In this document: positions 9,470 through 17,475 of the stretch, piece after piece
How the letters are laid out: each line of letters starts with the position of its first letter
Position numbering within the stretch: the stretch's first letter is position 1
Assembly (NCBI GenBank): GCA_050015055.1
Contig: JBEKCD010000003.1
Span: 62,001 to 126,000 of the forward strand
Source of the DNA: JBEKCD01 sp050015055
GTDB taxonomy: Archaea; Thermoproteota; Bathyarchaeia; Bathyarchaeales; Bathycorpusculaceae
DNA: 64,000 nt
Direction: 5' to 3'
The notes under the pieces: model-generated
Told to the model about the DNA's origin: nothing
The model's input: the letters and a program-made list of their open reading frames with translations, nothing else
The model's database searches: none
Position numbers and translations under genes: made by a program

Positions 9470-9518
9470 GATAGTTCAACAGCGTGACTGGTTAGATCAA
9501 TAGTTTGGAGAGCTGGCC

Positions 9519-10223
9519 TTGGTAGCCGAAAATGAGACAACGAGCAATAGACAATGGATTAAAGTAAGCAAGAATGGTCCCTATATTGTTTCAGGCGGAG
9601 TTCCCTTGATGGAACAGTTAATCGGGACTGACGCCGAAGGAACCCCCAATGAATGGCGTCCGGGCAAAAAATACGCAGTGCAGGAAAAATGTGGCCTCTG
9701 CCGTTGCGGGGAGTCTAAGAACAAACCGTTCTGTGACGGAACGCATGCAAAAATCAACTTTGATGGCACCGAGACAGCCGGCCAAGAGTCCTACCTTCAC
9801 CAGGCCAAAGAAATCGACGGCCCGGCTCTGAAATTGACCGATGTTGAGATCCTGTGCGCATCTGCCCGATTCTGCCACCGAGCAGGCGGAATCTGGAACC
9901 TTGTCCCACAAACGCACAGTTCAGAAGCCAGGCGAATCGCTATCGAGGAGGCTGCAGACTGCCCCTCTGGCCGTCTGATTGCCTGTGACAAGGAAACTGG
10001 AAAACCAATTGAGCCCAAGTTTGAGCGATCTATTGGATTGATTGAAGACCCCCAGATGGGCGTGAGCGGTCCAATCTGGGTGAGAGGCAACATTCCAATC
10101 CAGTCGGCTGAGGGCAGGACTTATGAAATTCGCAATCGAGTTACTCTCTGCCGCTGCGGCAAGTCCTCAATTAAGCCTTTCTGCGACAGCAGCCACTACC
10201 CTGAAGAGCATGAACACCCTTGA
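9519..10223 (+). CDS. CDGSH iron-sulfur protein with two CDGSH motifs and a central Cys domain
   Basis: An iron-sulfur protein, probably an electron-transfer or redox-sensing factor in the cytosol. The first CDGSH motif reads CGLCRCGESKNKPFCDGTH (about 65-83). A central Cys-containing stretch (CASARFCHRAGG, about 109-120, and a later DCPSGRLIAC) resembles the divergent Fe4S4 domain found with CDGSH proteins. A second CDGSH motif follows (LCRCGKSSIKPFCDSSH, about 210-226). CDGSH motifs bind 2Fe-2S with three Cys and one His; both copies keep these ligands. The start is TTG with GGAG 9 nt upstream; no ATG start fits. No partner gene is next to it. Confidence 0.85.
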   Translation: MVAENETTSNRQWIKVSKNGPYIVSGGVPLMEQLIGTDAEGTPNEWRPGKKYAVQEKCGLCRCGESKNKPFCDGTHAKINFDGTETAGQESYLHQAKEIDGPALKLTDVEILCASARFCHRAGGIWNLVPQTHSSEARRIAIEEAADCPSGRLIACDKETGKPIEPKFERSIGLIEDPQMGVSGPIWVRGNIPIQSAEGRTYEIRNRVTLCRCGKSSIKPFCDSSHYPEEHEHP

Positions 10224-10459
10224 TGGAACCTGACAAGCAAGATTAAGATCGCGCGCATGTTATTTCTGTCTTCTAGGGCACACTAAGAAAAGGCGCTATC
10301 TGGATTCTGATAACTGCTCCACGTTGTTAATTGTCCGTAAAGAGCTGTTGTGTTTGCTAACGCGAAGTTCAAAGAGGTTTGTGGAGGCGCGCGCTTAATA
10401 TCGATTTGAATTAACGTACGCTGCTGAGCTTTGTGTCGCATTCAGGTCTGAGGCGAAGT
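10224..10459. other. intergenic stretch with two GC tracts
   Basis: 236 nt without a gene, between the converging ends of the CDGSH gene and the DsrE-like gene. It contains GCGCGC at 10251-10256 and GCGCGCGC at 10387-10394, the only long GC tract left of the island. Confidence 0.4.
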
Positions 10460-10843
10460 CTAGACAGTGATTACTCTGCAGTTGTCGTTTCTGAGGTAGT
10501 CAGTCAGCGGTTTGCCCATGTACTTGACCTCTATGTCTAGCCTTCTCAAGTCGTCAGAAACTCCGTACAGGTCTGAACACTTCTTGCAAGCCAACAGTTT
10601 CACACCGGCCTCTTTCATTCTTGAAAGACATTCCTGCAATTCAGTGTCTGCGGCAAGAAGTTTAGAAGATGGCCCCCAGACTACCAACGTAACGTTCTTC
10701 CAACCCCAGTTGAATCGCTTCGAATTCAACGTGTACATGAACGCCATTTTTAACGCCACTTCTCTGTCTCCACTCGTCCACAACACAACCAGCTCATCTG
10801 GTTTAGAAGGCTTCTTTTCCCTATCACGTTCTTTTTTACTCAA
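10460..10843 (-). CDS. DsrE/DsrF-like sulfur-relay family protein
   Basis: Small cytosolic protein (127 aa) with the DsrE-like Rossmann pattern: a strand ELVVLWTSGDREVALKMAFM, a second strand NVTLVVWGPSSKLL, the helix LQECLSRMKEAGVKLLACKKC, and the C-terminal MGKPLTDYL. The Cys pair in LLACKKCSDLYG (about 91-100) sits where family members carry sulfurtransferase cysteines. The first 16 residues are charged and probably disordered. The gene lies 41 nt downstream of the Lrp regulator on the same strand and may be co-transcribed. Its role in persulfide transfer is family-level inference. Confidence 0.8.
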   Translation of the reverse strand: MSKKERDREKKPSKPDELVVLWTSGDREVALKMAFMYTLNSKRFNWGWKNVTLVVWGPSSKLLAADTELQECLSRMKEAGVKLLACKKCSDLYGVSDDLRRLDIEVKYMGKPLTDYLRNDNCRVITV

Positions 10844-10884
10844 ATTGATTCCTTCACTTCATTCCTGGGTTCGCGCTTCTGTTT

Positions 10885-11418
10885 TCAACCGTCCGCTGCT
10901 TTTGCCAACGTGTGTAGGTGTGAACTGTTTTGGCCCTTCAAGTCATCTGCAAGCTGCTTCATTGAGAATGGTCGCAGTACGTTTTCAGTGGTTAGGTCTA
11001 TAAGAAATGATTCGAGGCTCATGATATCCTTCACCTCGGCCCGCATCTCCTGCATGAAAACAGAATAGTCTGAATAGCTCTTGTGGATTGAAATCGTTAT
11101 TCTATCGTGATCTAGCCCGTCGCCATCAGAGGCAAATATCATGTTTGAGTGTCTTTCCACGAAGCTCTTGGCTTTTTGAAAAACATCTTCTGGGTGTTTC
11201 TCATAGTCCCGTTTGCCAAAAACTACTGCCATTATCTTGTAACCCAGCTTAGCCAGATTAGGAGACGCGCCGTAATCTACGAGTCCTTGTTTCTCGAGCC
11301 TCGCCCTCGTCCTAGTGACGGTGGGCTGAGAGACATGAAGTACCCTGGCAAGCTCCCTATCACTCCTTCTGCAGTTTCTAACAAGCTCTGATACGAGTTG
11401 AAGCTCAAAGTCTTTCAA
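10885..11418 (-). CDS. Lrp/AsnC-type transcriptional regulator
   Basis: A DNA-binding regulator of 177 aa. The N-terminal winged helix is clear (LVSELVRNCRRSDRELARVL, then HVSQPTVTRTRARLEKQGLV with the recognition helix around 28-45). The rest resembles a ligand/dimerisation domain (IMAVVFGKRDYE, KSFVERHSNMIFAS) but is divergent from the classical RAM domain. It precedes the DsrE-like gene on the same strand. Target genes and effector are unknown. Confidence 0.8.
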   Translation of the reverse strand: MKDFELQLVSELVRNCRRSDRELARVLHVSQPTVTRTRARLEKQGLVDYGASPNLAKLGYKIMAVVFGKRDYEKHPEDVFQKAKSFVERHSNMIFASDGDGLDHDRITISIHKSYSDYSVFMQEMRAEVKDIMSLESFLIDLTTENVLRPFSMKQLADDLKGQNSSHLHTLAKAADG

Positions 11419-11572
11419 ACGGGTTCACCTCTCCTCCCAACGTGCAAACCCAGACCTATTTGGGAAGTGAAGGGTTAAGAAGCTTCTCATACCTACAAGA
11501 GACGGGCAAGCTGTTTTCCGCGTTCTCCCTTTCAGAAAAACTGTGGCGAGTGCGTTTTGGTTGGCGACAGAT

Positions 11573-13159
11573 TTACCCCATTCGTATACTAGAGTCATCG
11601 CTGGAATAGACTATTTTTCCGTCAACGATTGTCGTCTCTACCTTGACCTTGTTAATCGTGTCTGGTTCGACGGTGAACAAGTCGTCCGAAAGAATGGTGA
11701 AGTCGGCCAGCTTGCCAACTTCAATCGTTCCCTTCTCAGCCGCGTCCAGACTGGCGTGGGCTGCGTTCAGCGTGTAGGTTTCCAAGGCTTGCTTCGTGTT
11801 GAGACCCTCGTCTGAACCTCTTTTCGCCACGGCAGCCCAGATGCCGAGCAGGGGACTGATTTTCTCCACGGGACAGTCAGAGCCTGAAATGACAACCACG
11901 CCCTCTTTCATGAGGGTTCTGAACGGAAAGGCCCAACGTGCTCTTTCTTTGCCCACACGGTCGACGAGCCAGAAGTCAGAGACGACGAAGTGAGGCTGAA
12001 CAGAGGCTATCAAGCCCAAGCTTTTCATGCGTTTGATGAGTTGAGGGTTGAGGATGGAGCAGTGTTCGATTCTGTGTCTGTGATCTTTCCGTGGGAACTG
12101 TTTCAGAGCTTCTTCGTAAGCGTCCAGGACGCTTTCGACGGCGCGGTCGCCTATGGCGTGAACGGCTAGCTGCAGCCCTGCCTTGTGGGCCTTGAGGATG
12201 AGTTGGCGGAGTTCCTTCTGGGCGTGCAGGAGCAGGCCGTTCGAGCTAGGCTCGTCAGAGTAAGGTTCTTTGAGAGCCGCGGTGCGGGAGCCGAGTGAAC
12301 CGTCGGCGAAGAGCTTGACGAAACCCATCTTGACCTTGCTGTTCGAGGCGCGGGTTGAGAGATGTAGGTTGGCACGGCTGTCCAGCAGGTTGGGTGGGAC
12401 GCCCAAGTAGACTCTTAAGGGCAATTTTCCTTCAGAATCAAGGTTCATTATGGCTTGAACTTCGTCGGTTGACTCGGTCATCCAGTGAACGCCCGTGAGC
12501 CCGGCTTCCACGGCTTTCGTGCTGGCGAGAAGGCTGGCTTCTTCGAGAGCTTCCAAGCTTGGTTTGGGAACCGTTTTCCAGATGAGGCGCATGGCGTTTT
12601 CCTTCACAATTCCATTTGGTTGGCCGCTGGTTTCATCCAGTTCTATCTTTCCACCTTCCACAAACGTCTTCTCTGTTATGCCCGCCAATCGGAGAGCTTC
12701 ACTGTTGGCGAGGCCGATGTGGCCGCAGACGCGGACTAGGAAAACTGGCCTGTCTGGCACTGCAATGTCCAAGTCCCACCGGGTTGGGTACCGCTTTTCA
12801 GTGAATTTCTCTTGGTCCCATCTTCCTCCCAGAATCCAGCCTGTTCCGCGGGTTTTGGAGGCGTGTTCTCGGAGCTTGTGTTGCATTTCTTTTATGGATT
12901 GTGCGTTTTTGAGGTCGGGGCTTTGCAGAAAGAAGCCGAACTCCGTCATGTGTACGTGGCAGTCGACGAGGCCTGGAACGACGGTTTTGTTCTTGGCGTC
13001 GACGATTTTCGTGCCGGTGCCTGCGTGTTTGCGGATTTCAGTGTTCGGGCCTACGGCGATTATTCGACCGTTTTGAACGGCTACCGCCTCGGCTCTGGGC
13101 TGTTCAGGGTTGAGCGTGATTATGTTGGCGTTAAGTATTACAAGCGAAGCGACTGGCAT
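11573..13159 (-). CDS. metal-dependent amidohydrolase, YtcJ-like
   Basis: A cytosolic hydrolase of the amidohydrolase superfamily, YtcJ/exoenzyme-regulatory-like group, of about 528 aa. Visible elements in order: small N-terminal beta domain (SLVILNANIITLNPEQ), first metal motif VDCHVHMTEFG, the characteristic FADGSLGSRTA, HAIGDRAV and IEHCSIL histidine motifs, SGSDCPVE with the catalytic Asp, and a C-terminal beta segment KLADFTILSDDLF. The substrate is unknown; relatives act on N-substituted formamides or other amides. The ATG at 13159 is preferred; a GTG two codons upstream (13165) is also possible. It stands alone just before the tRNA-Leu gene. Confidence 0.88.
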   Translation of the reverse strand: MPVASLVILNANIITLNPEQPRAEAVAVQNGRIIAVGPNTEIRKHAGTGTKIVDAKNKTVVPGLVDCHVHMTEFGFFLQSPDLKNAQSIKEMQHKLREHASKTRGTGWILGGRWDQEKFTEKRYPTRWDLDIAVPDRPVFLVRVCGHIGLANSEALRLAGITEKTFVEGGKIELDETSGQPNGIVKENAMRLIWKTVPKPSLEALEEASLLASTKAVEAGLTGVHWMTESTDEVQAIMNLDSEGKLPLRVYLGVPPNLLDSRANLHLSTRASNSKVKMGFVKLFADGSLGSRTAALKEPYSDEPSSNGLLLHAQKELRQLILKAHKAGLQLAVHAIGDRAVESVLDAYEEALKQFPRKDHRHRIEHCSILNPQLIKRMKSLGLIASVQPHFVVSDFWLVDRVGKERARWAFPFRTLMKEGVVVISGSDCPVEKISPLLGIWAAVAKRGSDEGLNTKQALETYTLNAAHASLDAAEKGTIEVGKLADFTILSDDLFTVEPDTINKVKVETTIVDGKIVYSSDDSSIRMG

Positions 13160-13445
13160 GATCACTGATTATTATTGGGGGAGAAAATAAGGTTTTGAAA
13201 GAGGGTTGTCAGACCCAGTTTTGGCCGGGTTTTCTCTGAAGAACTACGCGTTTTTCGTAGTTGCGTCTGTTGCGATACCTTGGGCCGGGACTTCTCTTGG
13301 GAGTAGCCTGGATTTTGGGAGTTTGAGATCTGACTTTTCCAGCTTTTGAGAGCGAACCGTGAGTAGGCAAATGAAATGCACCTGTGTGCTATGCAAAGCT
13401 TATAGTAACTCTTAAACCTTTTCAAATGCACCAATACTATGCCAA
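13160..13445. other. intergenic stretch upstream of tRNA-Leu
   Basis: About 285 nt with no supported gene. The AT-rich part at about 13375-13440 should hold the tRNA promoter. Confidence 0.35.
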
Positions 13446-13554
13446 GCGGGGGTCGCCAAGCTTGGCCAAAGGCGTAGAGCCAGACAAGAGAAGGCGCGAA
13501 AGCTTCAGGAGCCTATCCTGCAGAGGTTCGTGGGTTCAAATCCCACCCCCCGCA
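13446..13554 (+). tRNA. tRNA-Leu (CAG) with a probable non-canonical intron
   Basis: The acceptor GCGGGGG (13446-13452) pairs exactly with CCCCCGC (13547-13553), discriminator A at 13554. D arm: GCC/GGC at 13455-13457 and 13471-13473. T arm: GTGGG-TTCAAAT-CCCAC. A leucine-type extra arm CCT-GCAG-AGG precedes it. The anticodon loop TTCAGGA (13504-13510) gives anticodon CAG at 13506-13508. The 3' stem strand GCCTA needs TAGGC on the 5' side; the gene has TAG (13475-13477) and GC (13502-13503) separated by 24 nt (13478-13501). This implies an intron inside the anticodon stem, about position 29/30, rather than the usual 37/38. CCA is not encoded. The 3' end serves as attachment site of the island. 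Confidence 0.85.
13478..13501 (+). other. candidate tRNA intron, 24 nt
   Basis: Removing these bases restores a five-pair anticodon stem TAGGC/GCCTA. The intron can form a short internal GCC/GGC stem. I could not draw a strict bulge-helix-bulge motif, so the exact borders are tentative. Confidence 0.5.
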
Positions 13555-13556
13555 CT
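13540..13556 (+). repeat. attL core at the tRNA-Leu 3' end
   Basis: ATCCCACCCCCCGCACT, part of the tRNA T arm and acceptor plus two bases, is identical to 54873-54889. Its 10-nt core CCCCCCGCAC also occurs at 48594 and 53343. Integration into a tRNA 3' end with reconstitution of the gene is typical of tyrosine integrases. Confidence 0.8.
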
Positions 13557-13655
13557 ACCTTCGAACCATCAGTTTCGCTCAAATTTCGCTCGTTTCGAGC
13601 GTAGGATGGTAGAAAGACGTCTTCAAATTCTGGGATTATTTTGATTTCGCTTGAG

Positions 13656-13671
13656 CGTTTAAAGCTGTCAA
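13656..13671. promoter_or_regulatory. putative integrase arm-type site, left end
   Basis: CGTTTAAAGCTGTCAA differs by one base from the right half (CGTTTAAAACTGTCAA) of the inverted repeat that surrounds the core at 48.6 kb. A related CGTTCAGAGCTGTCAA lies at 48685-48700 in the same relation to its own core. Confidence 0.5.
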
Positions 13672-14624
13672 TTTTCAGAAGGTGTATTGACGTTTATATG
13701 ATGTTCTAGGTCTCTAATCCGCGTCAAAAGATCTTCTGTGTCCCTATCCTCCCTAGCCAACTGGTCAACAAGATATTTCTTCAAGCGAGGGTTATCAGCC
13801 CAGATTTTAATCCAATCCAATGATGTTTTCCGTGATGTCTCAAATATTCTTCTAGCCATAGGCTCTACCGTTTCCAATCTTCGAAGAGTCAGCAATGGCA
13901 AGCAGTTAAACAGAATGAACCTTGTCAAGACAGACGCATTCAGTTCGGGCTGGTTATAGTAGTGATATGCAAATTTTCTGCGTGGTTCGATCTTTTGAGT
14001 TTCGTCCTTACCTTCTATTATGGAAGTTAGGATCTGAATATAATAGTACCTCAGTGCATGAACAATGTTTTCGGCAGCGCCTTTGTCCTCGAAATAACCC
14101 CATTCACCAAATATCAGCGGGATTTTGTCCGCATTCTTCTTCGCAATTAACCGGATATCTTCTGGCGAGAGCCTATATGTAAGGGCCTTTAGCAAGCCAA
14201 GCATTGTGATGTAATAGAAAGGACCACTCTTTTGGCCCTTATGTCCTAATCCTCCATCGTGTGATTCTATATAACCTTCTGATTTCAGACTGTGCAATGC
14301 ACGCCCGACCTGAGACTGCGCAAACTGATGTTTAGCGAGCGCGATCTTTTGTTTGCAAAGAAACTTGTACAGACTGTAGAAGTAATCTTCCCCATTCTTG
14401 GTCAAATACAGAAGTGCCTCTCTTCTCGCAATGTAGTTCCAATTAGTGTCACTCTCACTCACGGGGGGCGCAAGCGAGCTTGTTTTAAGTTTTTCCTGGG
14501 TAGTCAAAGAGATTAGAGTCTCAAGTAACTGAGACTGAGCAAATTGCCATCGAATATATTCAAATGATATCTTTTGACCATCTTTCACCCGAAATGATTT
14601 TGTTATATATCTTTTAGATATCAT
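13668..14624 (-). CDS. winged-helix-like protein at the element left end
   Basis: A 318 aa protein that I do not recognise as a named family. The middle (about 85-140) looks like a winged helix: KHQFAQSQVGRALHSLKSEG, IESHDGGLGHKGQ, then FYYITMLGLLKALTY, as in regulators that read a transcript or DNA end. QFAQSQ occurs twice (about 27 and 99). The C-terminal half is helical and charged, ending in a possible coiled coil. Its start overlaps the end of the AbrB gene by 4 nt, so the two are translationally coupled and may act together as regulator or maintenance pair. A decayed copy of its 3' end lies near 48.7 kb. Confidence 0.6.
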   Translation of the reverse strand: MISKRYITKSFRVKDGQKISFEYIRWQFAQSQLLETLISLTTQEKLKTSSLAPPVSESDTNWNYIARREALLYLTKNGEDYFYSLYKFLCKQKIALAKHQFAQSQVGRALHSLKSEGYIESHDGGLGHKGQKSGPFYYITMLGLLKALTYRLSPEDIRLIAKKNADKIPLIFGEWGYFEDKGAAENIVHALRYYYIQILTSIIEGKDETQKIEPRRKFAYHYYNQPELNASVLTRFILFNCLPLLTLRRLETVEPMARRIFETSRKTSLDWIKIWADNPRLKKYLVDQLAREDRDTEDLLTRIRDLEHHINVNTPSEN

Positions 14625-14863
14625 GTTACTTCCCCGACATCCTCAATTTTCTTGATAATGCTTTTCCATTTGGATACATCTTTGGGGTTGCAAAATATAA
14701 CGGCACTATTTCCAATGCCCGTCATCTCAATAACTTCCTTTCCCAACCAAGCCTGAATATCCAGCCATTTTTTGGGAAGAGTGATCGCTTTGCTATGCCC
14801 GACAGTTATAATCTTGCGAGGTTTAGTTACTACTATTCCCTCTTCAACTATTTCTTTTTTCAT
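14621..14863 (-). CDS. AbrB/SpoVT-type DNA-binding protein
   Basis: An 80 aa protein with a swapped-hairpin AbrB domain: ITVGHSKAITLPKKWLD (about 20-36), then WLGKEVIEMTGIGNSAVIF. Such proteins are transcription factors or antitoxins that bind DNA as dimers. It overlaps the next gene (winged-helix-like protein) by 4 nt. An AT-rich region with direct TATA-like motifs lies upstream. Whether the pair is a toxin-antitoxin module is unknown. Confidence 0.75.
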   Translation of the reverse strand: MKKEIVEEGIVVTKPRKIITVGHSKAITLPKKWLDIQAWLGKEVIEMTGIGNSAVIFCNPKDVSKWKSIIKKIEDVGEVT

Positions 14864-15136
14864 ATTTCAACACACTGTCATAACAAAGTGTTAGAACACG
14901 TAAAAGACTTGTTATTTAGACTCTAAACATACAGAAAATAGATAAAAAGAGAATGATTTGACAATCAATTGCTTGCCGAATCTAACTTGTCTTGCATAGG
15001 GTTAATCCTCGCTTCAAATATATGCTATCCAGGATAGTACTGGTCAGTTGTATACACGACTTGGGGCATTCCTGGGTCCACACTTCACTGTTTCAAATAA
15101 TTCTGTGATATTGTGGTAATTCCAAAAGGTCATATA
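14864..15136. other. intergenic stretch
   Basis: About 270 AT-rich nt upstream of the AbrB gene and downstream of the RHH gene; presumably the AbrB promoter. No gene recognised. Confidence 0.35.
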
Positions 15137-15286
15137 CTATTTTTCGTGTTTATTCAAATATTCTCGGACAGCGGCCTCTACCTCAATGCTCGCTTTTTTC
15201 GCGGCACCATGTTTCTTGACCACATATGTTAGAAAGCGTTTCCAAAGTTCGTCGTCTATGACTATTGTAGTTCGGCGTTTAGGCAA
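15137..15286 (-). CDS. ribbon-helix-helix (CopG-like) protein
   Basis: A small DNA-binding protein. After a beta strand (RRTTIVIDDELW) come two helices (KRFLTYVVKKHG and SIEVEAAVREYLNK), the standard RHH plan. I chose the TTG at 15286 because an ATG at 15337 would run through the best minus-strand TATA (about 15316-15330) and add a non-RHH hydrophobic leader; the longer form cannot be excluded. A closely related C-terminal remnant (GTAKKASAEVEIAVKEYL) lies at 34711-34797. It is divergent from the nuclease operon and probably represses this shared region. Confidence 0.7.
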   Translation of the reverse strand: MPKRRTTIVIDDELWKRFLTYVVKKHGAAKKASIEVEAAVREYLNKHEK

Positions 15287-15296
15287 TTCACATAAC

Positions 15297-15360
15297 CATA
15301 TAGGTGTATGAGCGTAAAACTTATAAAGCTTGAGCATATAGTCATATAAGCATATAGGTG
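15297..15360. promoter_or_regulatory. divergent promoter/operator with direct repeats
   Basis: CATATAGGTG occurs at 15297-15306 and 15351-15360, with further CATATA/CATATAAG words between, and a TTATAAAG box at 15321-15328. Repeated words around the TATA boxes of two divergent genes suggest binding sites of the adjacent RHH protein. Confidence 0.5.
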
Positions 15361-15630
15361 CTTGATACCTTGAATCAGAACTCTATAGACATTCTCAACC
15401 AGAGACTTGTTGAGATAGATACTACGCCCGACCTAACCAAGTCTAAGCCTGTTGTTATACTCAAGAAGGAAGAAATTGCAAAGCTAATCGGACAGTTTGA
15501 GATGATGAAAGAGACATGGATTGCATTGAAATTCAATGATACAATATTCGTAATCTGGAAAGAATTGATCTTTCTGTTTTTGAAAGACCACGAAAATGAA
15601 CTTTGTCAGGAGAAGGGATCGAATTGTTAA
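15358..15630 (+). CDS. hypothetical 90 aa protein upstream of nuclease
   Basis: Unrecognised, cytosolic, mostly helical (SIDILNQRLVEIDTT, KPVVILKKEEIAKLIGQFEM) with a hydrophobic C-terminal part (FVIWKELIFLFL). The GTG start at 15358 lies within the repeat of the operator region. Its 3' end overlaps the start of the next gene by 7 nt, so the two form an operon. Its role is unknown; an accessory or inhibitor of the nuclease is only a guess. Confidence 0.6.
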   Translation: MLDTLNQNSIDILNQRLVEIDTTPDLTKSKPVVILKKEEIAKLIGQFEMMKETWIALKFNDTIFVIWKELIFLFLKDHENELCQEKGSNC

Positions 15631-16904
15631 AGTCAGTGAATCAATTAAACGAATTTACATGCCCAGTATGCGGAAGCAAAGTACCACGGAATGAACTCAA
15701 AATAGCCGAATTGAACGTCAAGTTTCTTCAGGGGCACTCTAAAGGCGGCACTTTGGATGAAGCGTTAACCATCTTGCGCATTATTTGTGAAAAAGTTCCA
15801 GGAATAACCATCGACGCTTCAAACAAATCAGCCCTTGAAGAGTATTTCAAGAAAATCCAAGAAGAAATCGCTCGCATGGTGGTAACACCTGCGGCAGCGT
15901 TTGTCAATAATGCAAACCAAGTTATGGAACGATTGTCAAGAGTGACAGACAAGGTTCCGGCAGACATTAGCGAGGAATTCCTAGAACTGAGGAGAGAACT
16001 TGCTGAGAAGCTGAAGGCAATAGAGAAGAGTTCAACCGAAACACCCTTGACAATGTTCAACGAATTGCTTGAACCATTTGGCGAAAAACTCGGTCAACTG
16101 ATGGAAAAGCTTCCCAAAGAAATTAGAGAAGAGTTTAAAGAAGTCAAAACTAGTCTCCAAGAACAACTGGTTGAAGTCAGAAACCAGGCTGAAAAATCCA
16201 GCACAGAAGTAAGCTGTGAAGTCAAAGAACTGCGAGACACCATAAACAAGCTGATCCACAAACCAACTGACTTGGGGCGCATCGGAGAAGGCGTTCTAGC
16301 TTTATCATGGTTAAACGAGTTTTCGCAGGACATATTCGATTCAAGAGGAGGTCCTGGAGAACCTGACGCCTTGGTCATTCCTTATCTGGGCATGAATGGC
16401 GGCGACTACGGACAAAGAATATCCCTGGAACGAAAAGCTGGCGATCAAAATTATTCCGGAAAACACCTCGAGGAAGCAAGTCGACACGCCCGAAAGTGCG
16501 GAGCTTCCCAAGTCATGCTGATTTACGATGACAGAACAAACTTGCCAAACGAATTTCGTCCAATTAAGTTAATGTTCAGGCCACAACAACATCTGACCAT
16601 TGCAGTAGCCTGCCTTGACGAGAGATCATGGGTGACCGCAAGAGAGATCCTAGAAGTACTCCAGATTACAGCTCCCAGCGACAAACGTGAGAGCATTGAC
16701 TTAGCCGAGTTAGATAAGGCTATAGCAGACATACAAGCTATCAACGCCTTCATCGACAAATTGAGGAAGGCCTCCAATGCTGCATTGAGAAATTGCGAGA
16801 GTGTGCGAACGCATCTTGAAGAGCTTGAAGAGTCAATATTGAGCTATCAAAGCAGACTTCGAAAGGTCTTTGAGAAAGAAACTGCGAAAGTGATTACTGA
16901 ATGA
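15624..16904 (+). CDS. zinc-ribbon coiled-coil protein with PD-(D/E)XK nuclease-like domain
   Basis: A 426 aa protein. It begins with a zinc ribbon half (FTCPVCGSKVPRNEL, about 10-25), continues with about 180 residues of heptad-rich coiled coil (RRELAEKLKAIEKS, KEIREEFKEVKTSLQEQL, SCEVKELRDTINKL), then a nuclease-like core: GEPDALVIPYLG with D247, followed by SLERKAGDQ with E268-x-K270. The order coiled coil plus restriction-like fold recalls RmuC and DUF2130 proteins. A C-terminal helical tail follows. The TTG at 15624 has AGGAG 11 nt upstream; a TTG at 15603 is an alternative. Likely a DNA-processing or defence nuclease; the target is unknown. Confidence 0.6.
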   Translation: MLKSVNQLNEFTCPVCGSKVPRNELKIAELNVKFLQGHSKGGTLDEALTILRIICEKVPGITIDASNKSALEEYFKKIQEEIARMVVTPAAAFVNNANQVMERLSRVTDKVPADISEEFLELRRELAEKLKAIEKSSTETPLTMFNELLEPFGEKLGQLMEKLPKEIREEFKEVKTSLQEQLVEVRNQAEKSSTEVSCEVKELRDTINKLIHKPTDLGRIGEGVLALSWLNEFSQDIFDSRGGPGEPDALVIPYLGMNGGDYGQRISLERKAGDQNYSGKHLEEASRHARKCGASQVMLIYDDRTNLPNEFRPIKLMFRPQQHLTIAVACLDERSWVTAREILEVLQITAPSDKRESIDLAELDKAIADIQAINAFIDKLRKASNAALRNCESVRTHLEELEESILSYQSRLRKVFEKETAKVITE

Positions 16905-16984
16905 TGTTGGCAGGCGCGCTACTACTCGCCACGAGGTTCTGCTCTGTGAAATATTATAAGAGACATGTCTAGGGGGAAAGCGGG

Positions 16985-17137
16985 TTGAAACTCGTAACGG
17001 TATTATTGCCCGAAGCTTATCTGGCAGGCCTAGATGAGCTTGTTAGAAAGAACATGTACGCAAGTCGAAGCTCGGCAATCAGGTCTTCAGTGAGGGATTT
17101 GCTGAAGAAAGAGCTTTGGGAAACACGCGGAAGATGA
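16985..17137 (+). CDS. ribbon-helix-helix protein, 50 aa
   Basis: Starts with TTG after a GGGGGAAAG stretch. The protein begins with the beta strand KLVTVLLPEAYLAGLDEL, then two helices (LVRKNMYASRSSAIRSSV and RDLLKKELW). This is the plan of CopG-type antitoxins and plasmid repressors: LLPEAYLAGLDELV, then SRSSAIR at the second helix. A TATA-like ATATTATAAG lies about 35 nt upstream. No toxin gene follows directly. Confidence 0.7.
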   Translation: MKLVTVLLPEAYLAGLDELVRKNMYASRSSAIRSSVRDLLKKELWETRGR

Positions 17138-17289
17138 AGTCTTGTGAGGACAAATTTCTCCAGGTCAGTTAACTCTTGGAGTCTTGGTGCATACGACGAA
17201 GTCAGAATGAGGCAAACGCGAGTAACAGCCAAGCGCGCGCGTTCAAGAACTGAGAGTAGTGGGTAAGAAAAAGAGGAAAGTGATTCAAG

Positions 17290-17475
17290 TTGGATGAAGA
17301 CGACTATGATGATTATGAGTGGCAAGATGAGGATGAGGAAGAGCCAGAACCACAGGAAGAGCCTGAACCGCAAGAGCGCGCCCGTTTAAACATACGAGGA
17401 TGTTATTTGATCATATCAAAGATCACATCAAATCAAGAGAATAAAGGAAGTGAAAGAAATAATGAGGCTTGTTGA
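17290..17475 (+). CDS. very acidic small ORF crossing a GC tract
   Basis: TTG start; the first 30 residues are almost all Asp, Glu, Pro, Gln and Tyr (DEDDYDDYEWQDEDEEEP), after which the frame runs through the GC tract at 17376-17381 (encoding RAR) into unrelated sequence. It may be a short acidic protein or a gene start joined to other DNA at the tract. Only weak coding support. Confidence 0.25.
   Translation: MDEDDYDDYEWQDEDEEEPEPQEEPEPQERARLNIRGCYLIISKITSNQENKGSERNNEAC

Noticed and set aside
13384..13644. plus-strand frame over the tRNA-Leu gene
   Set aside because: It translates the tRNA and is explained by the absence of stops in structured RNA.
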